From: Hyphomicrobiaceae bacterium
GTDB taxonomy: Bacteria; Pseudomonadota; Alphaproteobacteria; Rhizobiales; JAKIUO01
Length of the DNA stretch: 8,633 nucleotides
NCBI GenBank assembly: GCA_021647535.1
Contig: JAKIUO010000125.1
Coordinates: 1-8,633, forward strand
Direction of reading: 5' to 3'
Shown: positions 1 to 5,340 of the stretch, piece by piece
Position numbering within the stretch: the stretch's first letter is position 1
Layout: every line of letters begins with the position of its first letter
Position numbers and translations under genes: made by a program
The notes under the pieces: model-generated
What the model saw: the letters and a program-made list of their open reading frames with translations, nothing else
Databases searched by the model: none
Told to the model about the DNA's origin: nothing

Positions 1-185
1 TTCGAGCCATGCATGATGTTTCCAGCTTTGAGAGAGGTTTGATGGTGGCATTTTTTGCACTCGAATGTCCAAGGTTTTGTCGCCAGTTTCCAGGCCTCAT
101 CGTGGTGGCATTCCAGATTGGCGCAACAAAAGGCCACCCCCAATCAAAACGCGACGAGCTCCTGACATGGAACTTCAAACCCCCG
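1..185 (-). pseudogene. Damaged N-terminal fragment of an IS1595-family transposase, running off the left edge
   Basis: The minus strand from 143 down to 1 is open and reads CHHDEAWKLATK, then FECKKCHHQTSLKAGNIMHG. This is the zinc-ribbon segment typical of IS1595-type transposases (a cysteine pair, HDEAWKL, ECxxCHHQTS, then a GTIMHG-like motif). Upstream in the same frame, 185 to 147 reads GFEVPCQELVAF, but a TGA at 144-146 interrupts it. The short piece between, which should read like RWPxGFVC, is best matched in another frame (DWGWPFV). Two compensating frameshifts, or a stop plus small changes, therefore seem to damage the gene. No start codon in a sensible place is visible. The DDE catalytic part would lie outside the window. 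The family call rests on motif recognition. I could not identify a terminal inverted repeat or target duplication between here and the ldt terminator. Confidence 0.7.
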
Positions 186-195
186 TCAAGCTAAA

Positions 196-259
196 ACCCA
201 ACGGTACCGCCGCACCGCTTACCTTCAAACTCGTGAAAATGGTTTTGTAGCTCACACAC
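196..259. other. Short spacer between the ldt terminator and the transposase fragment
   Basis: No gene, clear repeat or terminal inverted repeat is visible here. It presumably contains or adjoins the boundary of the damaged insertion sequence, but I cannot place that boundary. Confidence 0.3.
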
Positions 260-295
260 AAAAAAAGCGACCACCTTAAAAAAGGCGACCGCTTT
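260..295 (-). terminator. Intrinsic terminator of the L,D-transpeptidase gene
   Basis: On the minus strand a 14-bp stem (plus coordinates 264-295, arms opening with AAAGCG and closing with CGCTTT) surrounds a TTTT loop and runs straight into a T-run (7 Ts, counting the end of the stem). Three of the pairs are G-U. On the plus strand these become A-C mismatches, so the element is built for minus-strand transcripts. It lies about 27 bases after the stop of the L,D-transpeptidase gene. Confidence 0.85.
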
Positions 296-321
296 AAATG
301 TTTTCTTCTACTAAAAAAACC

Positions 322-981
322 TTAGAAACCGAAGTCAAAGACCGAGTTTTGGAAGCTCGCTCTACGTTTTTTGCTACCGTAACCGGCATAGCTTGGACGG
401 CTGGTTTTGTAACGTTTCCATGTCACAAGTACCTTGGTTCCAACAGAGACACGATTGTACAAATCAATCACATCCTTGTTGAACATGCGCACACAACCAT
501 GAGAAACAGCTTCCCCAATCAACCACGGTGCATCTGTGCCATGCAGGCGGTAAAGTGTATTACCGACATAAAGGGCACGTACACCAAGCGGGTTTTTAGG
601 GTCACCACCTCGCACAAAGCTCGGCAGTTTGGGATTTTCGCGCCGCATATCAGCAGTCGGTGTCCATCTTGGGTTCACAGCCTTGCGGGTAATCCGATAA
701 CTGCCAGACCATTTGGCATCTTTTTTGGGAATAGCTATGGGATAGCTGATGGCCTTACGCCCTCTCATGACATAATAAGCACGTCGATCACCAAAGCTTA
801 CAATGATCGAGCCAGGAGCATGTTTTCCTTTGAAGGATACAACATGTCTTGGTGTTGCTGAGGAACCAGATCCCCAACCAAAAAGCTGCGCTTCTGCTTT
901 TTGGTTGGGCAATCCCACCAAAGTAGCCATTGCACAAGCACTAACAACAACAAACGATTTCAGACTAACTAAGAATTTCAT
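322..981 (-). CDS. L,D-transpeptidase (YkuD domain), exported
   Basis: This protein should form peptidoglycan cross-links (or attach or exchange residues on the peptide stem) in the periplasm using a cysteine nucleophile. The 219 residues start with a signal peptide (about 1-31, probable cleavage after AEA). A YkuD fold follows from about 57 to 188. The catalytic signature is clear: H147 in LHGTDAPW, then S160-H161-G162-C163-V-R165, matching the HGT...SHGCxR pattern, with C163 as the expected nucleophile. The C-terminal tail (about 190-219) is basic, then aromatic (FDFGF), and lies outside the domain. The start has an AAAGG-type ribosome site 8 bases upstream. A strong terminator follows the stop. 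The preceding gene on this strand is a small exported protein 196 bases upstream, so co-transcription is possible but not shown. The family is certain; whether it makes 3-3 links or anchors an outer-membrane protein cannot be told. Confidence 0.93.
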   Translation of the reverse strand: MKFLVSLKSFVVVSACAMATLVGLPNQKAEAQLFGWGSGSSATPRHVVSFKGKHAPGSIIVSFGDRRAYYVMRGRKAISYPIAIPKKDAKWSGSYRITRKAVNPRWTPTADMRRENPKLPSFVRGGDPKNPLGVRALYVGNTLYRLHGTDAPWLIGEAVSHGCVRMFNKDVIDLYNRVSVGTKVLVTWKRYKTSRPSYAGYGSKKRRASFQNSVFDFGF

Positions 982-1034
982 ACCACTAACCTTTATTTAC
1001 ACTTTACAGGGCCAACTTCTACTAGAGCCACGTT

Positions 1035-1060
1035 ATTGATACCTGATTAAGGTTATCAAT
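1035..1060. promoter_or_regulatory. Inverted repeat upstream of the L,D-transpeptidase gene
   Basis: The outer arms ATTGATA and TATCAAT are perfect 7-bp complements, and an inner CC/GG pair extends them with one unpaired base. The dyad lies 54 bases before the ldt start codon. It could be an operator for a dimeric regulator or a hairpin in the 5' leader. No confident -35/-10 pair was found beside it, so its role is inferred. Confidence 0.35.
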
Positions 1061-1147
1061 GAATTAAAAGGCTCACTTTAATCCTGCTTCTATGCCCCGA
1101 AATTCAACTTCCAATTAGACCTTAACCATCTATATATCCCTACCTCT

Positions 1148-1166
1148 ACTGTCATATGCACTGTCA
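1148..1166. repeat. Two direct copies of ACTGTCA, 12 bases apart
   Basis: Perfect 7-base direct repeats (1148-1154 and 1160-1166) lie just after the stop of the 104-residue gene and about 170 bases upstream of ldt. On the minus strand the copies read TGACAGT, and the first includes a TTGACA that resembles a -35 box, but no -10 sits at a normal distance. They may be half-sites for a regulator, or chance. Confidence 0.25.
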
Positions 1167-1177
1167 AATTCTGTAAC

Positions 1178-1492
1178 TTACCATTTCACATTACGTCTCC
1201 TAAGAAGACGTGGCTTAATGCTCGTTCCAGCTCTTTTCAACACCAGATCTTTCAGCATTGTCCCCTCTTTTCTGGAGGTCTCAGCCAGAGGTATTTTTAT
1301 GGCGCGCCCATTACCAAGGCTGAAATAAGCCTGATCCCCGGCCTTATTTCCAAATACTTCACCAAGCGGGTGCTTATGATTGCGATCAAGATCAACAACC
1401 ATTCCTGCGAACGATGAACCACTGGTTGCTCCGACCAACAAAAAAACGCACAAAACTATCTTTTTAAACCGATGAAGTTGACCAGTAATCAT
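1178..1492 (-). CDS. Small exported protein of unknown function
   Basis: I do not recognise this 104-residue protein with confidence. The first 29 residues form a good Sec signal peptide: a basic stretch HRFKK, a hydrophobic core IVLCVFLLVGA, and cleavage after SFA. The mature part is about 75 residues. It begins GMVVDLDRN, carries AYFSLGNGRAIKIPLAE near residues 55-71, and ends with a basic tail (RLLRRRNVKW). The beginning faintly resembles the first strands of a YkuD domain such as the neighbouring L,D-transpeptidase (AYYVMRGRKAISYPIA), but there is no HGT...SHGC signature, so it is not an active enzyme of that kind. The ribosome site is weak. The ATG follows a tiny 20-codon ORF by 3 bases. 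It could form a unit with ldt, from which it is separated by 196 bases. The signal peptide supports it being a real gene. Confidence 0.65.
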   Translation of the reverse strand: MITGQLHRFKKIVLCVFLLVGATSGSSFAGMVVDLDRNHKHPLGEVFGNKAGDQAYFSLGNGRAIKIPLAETSRKEGTMLKDLVLKRAGTSIKPRLLRRRNVKW

Positions 1493-1495
1493 AAT

Positions 1496-1558
1496 TCACA
1501 ACCCAATGACCAAACAAAGCACATTTTTACCAGAAATTTTATTTGAACGCATATTCAT
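1496..1558 (-). CDS. Possible 20-codon upstream ORF before the small exported protein
   Basis: An ATG at 1558 opens a 20-codon frame, MNMRSNKISGKNVLCLVIGL, whose TGA lies 3 bases before the ATG of the 104-residue gene. It has a basic start and a hydrophobic end, like the beginning of a signal peptide. It could be a translationally coupled leader, or an alternative 5' end of the same gene in another frame. The ribosome site is poor and it may be chance. Confidence 0.2.
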   Translation of the reverse strand: MNMRSNKISGKNVLCLVIGL

Positions 1559-1719
1559 CAATTTCTAACTCTTATATGTATTTTGTTCATATCGATGATA
1601 TCTATTCAAGAGCAGAGCACTGAAATCTCTTTTATCCGCTCTATCAGAGAACGCAATTTCTCTCAGCTGTGTGCTTCTGGCCACAATATTGCCAAAGTTA
1701 TGCCCGTTTTGGCTCTTCC
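1559..1719. other. Intergenic stretch after the YyaL-like gene
   Basis: AT-rich sequence with a small dyad ATATC-GAT-GATAT (1589-1601) and a 6-bp hairpin AGAGAA/TTCTCT (1646-1663). The hairpin has no following T-run on the minus strand, so it is not a convincing terminator. No clear promoter for the small exported protein was found. Confidence 0.3.
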
Positions 1720-3963
1720 TCACTCTCTTGCCAACACAACACCTTCTACTGGCTCAAGACATATTTCGTCGGAACAGGCTTGCAAAGTGATTTTAAGATT
1801 GACGCGCTCGGAATGATTGACATCAAGAGGTACTTTCATTTTTACAGTCTTTTCATAAAGAGCCATTTCACCATCATTGAATTTGAGTCTCCTCATAACT
1901 GGCTGCGGGTAAACAGTCTCTCCCCCTCCTGCTCCTATATTTTTCGTACTGACCTTTGTTGGGACAAAGTCTTCCTCAAGCGGCTCGCTGGAATTAATAT
2001 GCCACCCTGGAGCTATTTTAAGGAGAAGGCTTGCTCTGTTGTTTTTTTTGTCAATGCGAGCCTGCGCCCGCACAACGCCTTGTGCAAAATACTGGACCTC
2101 TCCAGTTTCACGACCCCGCATCATATCAGCACCACGCAACACATAAGCAGCCGAACGTGGAGATTGCACTGCCAGTCCTGACAAAGCGGCCAACAACTTA
2201 TCAGCACTATTGCGATAAGTTGGGTCCCGGTGCCGATGGCTAAGCATCGCCAACACTTCAAGAGCCGTCGAATTTCCAGACGGGGTCGCCCCATCAGATC
2301 TGGTTTTCCCTCTGGCAAATGTATCAGATTTCGCCACCATAAAAAAATCGCCTGTATCAGGGTCTACAAACTTTCTGATCATAATCGCAACCAGATCTTG
2401 TGCCTTTTTCAGATACTCAGCTTTTTCGCCAGCATCATAAAGGTGGATATAAGCCAATGCCAGGTAAGCATAATCTTCCTGCTGCGCAACCAGCTCCGCC
2501 TTACCCTCAAAATAGGAACGCATATAACCGCCTTCCTTTCCCTTCATATTTTTATCAATAAAGAGAAGAGCCTTTTCAGTCATTTTTATATATTGAGGGT
2601 TCTTTAGCACAAGCGCTGCCTCGGCAATGGCTGCGATCATCATACCGTTCCAGGACAAAATCACCTTTTCATCAAGATGCGGAGGCACGCGCTTATTGCG
2701 AGCCTCATAAAGTTTGGAGCGAATACGTAAAACCGCTTTATCAAACTGTTCATTTGTTAGCTTCAAACGATCCGCCAACTGTTCTGGATGTTCCGGGAAA
2801 TGCAGGATTGTGCGACCTTCAAAATTACCTTCATCCGTCACGCCAAAAATATTGGCCGCCAACTTAGCATCAGCATCACCCAAAACCTTTTTTAACTGTC
2901 CTTGCGTCCAGACATAAAAAAGGCCTTCGCCGCCCTCACTATCAGCATCCCATGCCGAAAAAAAGCCACCTTCCTTTGAAGTCATGTGCTGGGCGACATA
3001 AAAAATTGTGCGCTCTGCCGCACGCGCATATCTCTTACGTCCGGTAAGGCGGTAGGCCTGCAACAGCACTCGTACCATTTGCGCTTGATTATAAAGCATT
3101 TTTTCAAAATGAGGGACACGCCATAAATTATCAGTGGCATAGCGATGAAAGCCCCCTCCAACATGATCATGAATGCCTCCATCCAACATATAATCAAGAG
3201 TTCTGGTCACAGCCTCAAGAGCAGCCTTATCCTGATGTCCCGCAGCCAGTTGCAACAAGAACATCAATGTCGGTTCGTTGGGAAATTTTGGAGCCGTATC
3301 AAAACCACCGTTAAAACTATCTGCATCGCGTAATATGACACGCCCCGCCTTGGCAAGAACATCTGGCGTTATACTGCGGGCCGCCACCCGGCGATTAAGA
3401 ATATCCTTGATGACATTGGAAATCTTGTCACCGTCCAGACGCAATGCCTTTTCGTTCTCCAGCCATTGCGTACCGACTTCATTGAGCAAACGCCCAAAGA
3501 CATCTCGTGGAAAATATGTCCCGGCAAAAAAAGGTTTCAGATCAGGAGTCAAAAACACAGAATTTGGCCAGCCCCCCGCCTTTGTGATAATCTGTGTTGC
3601 GATCATATAGGTTTCATCAACATCAGGGCGACGCTCGCGATCCACCTTGATGGCAACAAAATATTTATTGAGAATGGCCGCAATGCCCTCATTCTCAAAA
3701 CTCTCTCGTTCCATCACATGGCACCAATGACATGTGGAGTAGCCAACAGACAAAAAGATCGGCTTGTTCTCTTTTTTTGCCTTCTCAAAAGCCTCCTTGC
3801 CCCATGGATACCAGTCAACCGGATTATTCGCGTGTTGACGTAGATATGGAGATGCTGTTCCGGCCAATCTATTGCTCATTTGATGGCTTTCCTTCGCATT
3901 TGCATAAGAGATAAATACCAACAGAGCCAATAGTGCTCCTAATATGACCCTGAAATTTCTCAT
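1720..3963 (-). CDS. Exported YyaL/SPATA20-type thioredoxin-domain (DUF255) protein with C-terminal DsbD-N-like domain
   Basis: The 747 residues read as four parts. A signal peptide spans 1-23 (hydrophobic core VILGALLALLVF, cleavage after ANA). A thioredoxin-like DUF255 domain spans about 29-190, with NRLAGTASPYLRQHANNPVDW and the redox motif C78-H-W-C81-H-V-M. A helical barrel of the N-acylglucosamine-2-epimerase type spans about 200-610 (GGFDTAPKFPNEPTL, HDHVGGGFHRYATD, SAWDADSEGGEG, LSWNGMM, DGATPSGNS). A beta-rich tail spans about 630-745 (LLLKIAPGWHIN ... ITLQACSDEICLEP) and resembles the N-terminal domain of DsbD, including a cysteine pair at 730 and 735. Most family members start at the residue equivalent to M29 and are cytosolic; here a GGAG site 4 bases before the ATG supports the longer, exported form. 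The biochemical role of the family is poorly known; disulfide exchange in the periplasm is my inference. It appears monocistronic. Confidence 0.9.
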   Translation of the reverse strand: MRNFRVILGALLALLVFISYANAKESHQMSNRLAGTASPYLRQHANNPVDWYPWGKEAFEKAKKENKPIFLSVGYSTCHWCHVMERESFENEGIAAILNKYFVAIKVDRERRPDVDETYMIATQIITKAGGWPNSVFLTPDLKPFFAGTYFPRDVFGRLLNEVGTQWLENEKALRLDGDKISNVIKDILNRRVAARSITPDVLAKAGRVILRDADSFNGGFDTAPKFPNEPTLMFLLQLAAGHQDKAALEAVTRTLDYMLDGGIHDHVGGGFHRYATDNLWRVPHFEKMLYNQAQMVRVLLQAYRLTGRKRYARAAERTIFYVAQHMTSKEGGFFSAWDADSEGGEGLFYVWTQGQLKKVLGDADAKLAANIFGVTDEGNFEGRTILHFPEHPEQLADRLKLTNEQFDKAVLRIRSKLYEARNKRVPPHLDEKVILSWNGMMIAAIAEAALVLKNPQYIKMTEKALLFIDKNMKGKEGGYMRSYFEGKAELVAQQEDYAYLALAYIHLYDAGEKAEYLKKAQDLVAIMIRKFVDPDTGDFFMVAKSDTFARGKTRSDGATPSGNSTALEVLAMLSHRHRDPTYRNSADKLLAALSGLAVQSPRSAAYVLRGADMMRGRETGEVQYFAQGVVRAQARIDKKNNRASLLLKIAPGWHINSSEPLEEDFVPTKVSTKNIGAGGGETVYPQPVMRRLKFNDGEMALYEKTVKMKVPLDVNHSERVNLKITLQACSDEICLEPVEGVVLARE

Positions 3964-4075
3964 AACGCTCCAAACATTCTATTTTTTTAGTACCAGATAG
4001 CCCATCCTAAAAGTTTGCCCTTGGCGATACGAATGAATAATTCGTGACTTCTTCTATTGATTAGACATTAAACCC

Positions 4076-4104
4076 TTGACACTGTCTCCACATTTAACTA
4101 GAAC
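4076..4104 (+). promoter_or_regulatory. Sigma70-like promoter facing right, into the convergent glpX gene
   Basis: A perfect TTGACA (4076-4081), a 17-base spacer and TAGAAC (4099-4104, four of six matches to TATAAT). Transcription would start near 4111 and run toward glpX, which is on the other strand. No conventional gene lies downstream, only the small ORFs at 4138 and 4259. Confidence 0.45.
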
Positions 4105-4137
4105 ATTTTAGGAACAAATGCAAGGGAAAATTCACTT

Positions 4138-4281
4138 ATGTCGTTTGATAGTCCTGATGAATTATGTGTCCAGGTCTCACAAACCATAGGATTACAGGTC
4201 AGGCTTTTCTGCTTGGGTGAAATTCCACACCCTAATTCCAATCGGAAGGAGAATCCCTATGGCGACCACAAATCAATATAA
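4138..4281 (+). CDS. Possible 47-residue ORF, unknown
   Basis: An ATG 34 bases after the promoter-like element opens 47 codons, starting MSFDSPDELCVQVSQTIGLQ. A purine-rich AAGGGAAA lies upstream but about 10 bases or more from the ATG, so it is only a weak ribosome site. I see no known motif. It may be a small protein, the remnant of a larger gene, or a chance frame inside an untranslated leader. It overlaps the better-signalled 9-codon ORF at its 3' end in another frame. Confidence 0.25.
   Translation: MSFDSPDELCVQVSQTIGLQVRLFCLGEIPHPNSNRKENPYGDHKSI
4215..4251 (+). promoter_or_regulatory. Leader hairpins covering a strong Shine-Dalgarno sequence
   Basis: GGGTG (4215-4219) pairs with CACCC (4228-4232) around an 8-base loop. 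Next, TTCC (4236-4239) can pair with GGAA (4244-4247), which is the start of the ribosome site GGAAGGAG (4244-4251). Pairing could mask that site. Whether the structure regulates anything is inference. Confidence 0.3.
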
Positions 4282-4288
4282 GCAATAG
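4259..4288 (+). CDS. 9-codon ORF with near-perfect ribosome site (leader peptide or truncated gene start)
   Basis: The frame MATTNQYKQ ends in TAG. The preceding GGAAGGAG, 7 bases from the ATG, is the best ribosome site in the window, which is odd for so short a frame. It may be a leader peptide, or the surviving start of a gene whose body was deleted when the sequence was joined to the end of glpX. Confidence 0.3.
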   Translation: MATTNQYKQ

Positions 4289-4295
4289 CCCATTA

Positions 4296-4319
4296 GCGCA
4301 GAGATCAGGTGGTCTGCGC
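4296..4319. terminator. Hairpin over the glpX stop codon, possible weak two-way terminator
   Basis: GCGCAGA (4296-4302) and TCTGCGC (4313-4319) are perfect 7-bp arms around a 10-base loop that contains the glpX stop codon (4305-4307). On the minus strand it is followed by TAATGGGC and only then by T-rich sequence, so it lacks a classical T-run. It could protect the 3' end or separate the convergent units. Confidence 0.35.
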
Positions 4320-5297
4320 CGCCTCATTATGCCAGGTATCAATCATGCGCACGGTGCCACTGGAGGCGCGCATGACAATGCTTTGAGTGCTGGCCCCTGT
4401 GCCGGTGCGACGCACGCCGTCCAGCAGATAGCCATCGGTCACACCGGTTGCCGCAAAACTGACATCGCCGCCGATCATATCGTCGAGGCTGTAAATTCGG
4501 TTGAGATCAGCGATCTCATAGCGATCGACCAAACGCTTGTCGTCCTTGTTGCGCAGCACCAGACGCCCCTCAATCTGCCCGCCGGTACAATGCAGGGCCG
4601 CCGCTGCCAAAATGCCCTGGTCGGCCCCGCCAATGCCCAGAACCATATCAATACCGGTCTCCTCCGGGTCCGTGGTCTGGATAACACCGGCAATATCGCC
4701 ATCGCCAATCAGCCGTATGGCGGCCCCAACCGCGCGCACATCTTCGATGAGCTGGCGATGGCGCGAGCGATCCAGAATGCAAACAGTAATGCCCTCCAGA
4801 GCAACCCCCTTGGCCTTGGCCAGCGCCTTGATATTTTCAGCAGGAGAACGGTCCAGCCCGACCAGCCCTGGCTCATAGCCCGGTCCAATGGCGATCTTGT
4901 CCATATAGATGGGTGGCACTTTCAGCAGACTGTTTTTTTGCGCGATGACAATCACCGACAAAGCGTTGGACAAATCCCGTGCATTAATGCTTGAGCCTTC
5001 AAGAGGCATCAGCGCAATATCCGTGTCATGCTTGCCGCTGCTGCCGACAAGCGCCCCGGCCTGCAACTGTTCATTTTCGGAATAACCCTGCTCACCAATG
5101 ATGATCTTTCCACCCACCGGCAATTGCTGTAACTGCTCTGCCATGGCCTGCAGGGCCGCTTCATCGCCCGCCATTTCATCGCCGCGCCCGGTGAATTTTG
5201 CCGCCGCCAAGGCCGCTTGCTCCGTTGCGCGCACAATGCCCATCGTGCACATGCGGCCAAAATCCATTTTTTCGGGATTCGCGGCTTTTTTATTCAT
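4305..5297 (-). CDS. glpX: GlpX-family (class II fructose-bisphosphatase-like) protein with altered active site
   Basis: GlpX enzymes hydrolyse fructose-1,6-bisphosphate in gluconeogenesis using paired metal ions. The 330 residues align along the whole family: GRGDEMAGDEAAL (D40), KIIIGE (E69), DTDIAL-PLEGS, NALSV, IYMDKIAIGPG (Y131), SRH (179-180), GDGD (198-201), GIGGA (221-225), FAATGVTDG. Several normally invariant acidic positions are changed. The GEGExDEAP motif reads GEQGYSENE (the Asp is S73). DPxEGT reads MPLEGS (the Asp is M97, the Thr is S102). GGAPEG reads GGADQG (the Glu is Q227). From memory of E. coli GlpX these match D61, D85, T90 and E213; D33, E57 and E88 are kept. The frame is intact, so it is an expressed variant rather than a wreck. 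It follows hom by 43 bases, with AAGG 9 bases before the ATG. Family membership is sure; FBPase activity is doubtful. Confidence 0.88.
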   Translation of the reverse strand: MNKKAANPEKMDFGRMCTMGIVRATEQAALAAAKFTGRGDEMAGDEAALQAMAEQLQQLPVGGKIIIGEQGYSENEQLQAGALVGSSGKHDTDIALMPLEGSSINARDLSNALSVIVIAQKNSLLKVPPIYMDKIAIGPGYEPGLVGLDRSPAENIKALAKAKGVALEGITVCILDRSRHRQLIEDVRAVGAAIRLIGDGDIAGVIQTTDPEETGIDMVLGIGGADQGILAAAALHCTGGQIEGRLVLRNKDDKRLVDRYEIADLNRIYSLDDMIGGDVSFAATGVTDGYLLDGVRRTGTGASTQSIVMRASSGTVRMIDTWHNEAAQTT

Positions 5298-5340
5298 GGA
5301 TTTTGACCTTATTGCGCAACGACATTGCTTAATAATGGAG

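Larger units (their letters stand above)
3964..4304. other. 341-base gap between the YyaL-like gene and glpX
   Basis: No conserved minus-strand gene is visible here. The gap must contain the minus-strand promoter of the YyaL-like gene, but I find no confident -35/-10 pair for it. There is a short dyad CGAA/TTCG near 4030-4045. The rest is taken up by plus-strand signals listed separately: a promoter, hairpins and two tiny ORFs. A recJ gene, which I recall following glpX in many alphaproteobacteria, is absent. Confidence 0.5.

Noticed and set aside
298..861. 187-codon plus-strand ORF opposite the L,D-transpeptidase gene
   Set aside because: The opposite strand has the signal peptide and the catalytic HGT...SHGC signature; this frame also begins inside the ldt terminator region.
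1646..1663. Terminator after the YyaL-like gene
   Set aside because: The AGAGAA/TTCTCT stem is only 6 bp and no T-run follows on the minus strand.
1669..2181. 170-codon plus-strand ORF over the 3' end of the YyaL-like gene
   Set aside because: Lies antisense to well-conserved coding sequence and has no recognisable features.
4190..4260. FMN or cobalamin riboswitch, because of GGGTGAAATTCC
   Set aside because: Both aptamers contain GGTGAAATTCC-like pieces, but the other conserved elements (a second copy, or the GCCACTG-type core) are not seen and no riboflavin or B12 gene follows. A covariance search would settle it.
3961..4304. CtrA-type TTAA-N7-TTAA sites in the intergenic regions
   Set aside because: TTAA words occur but none with the required 7-base spacing.
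4329..4994. 221-codon plus-strand ORF opposite glpX
   Set aside because: It is antisense to a gene with clear family motifs and its translation has no recognisable domain; it reflects codon bias of glpX.
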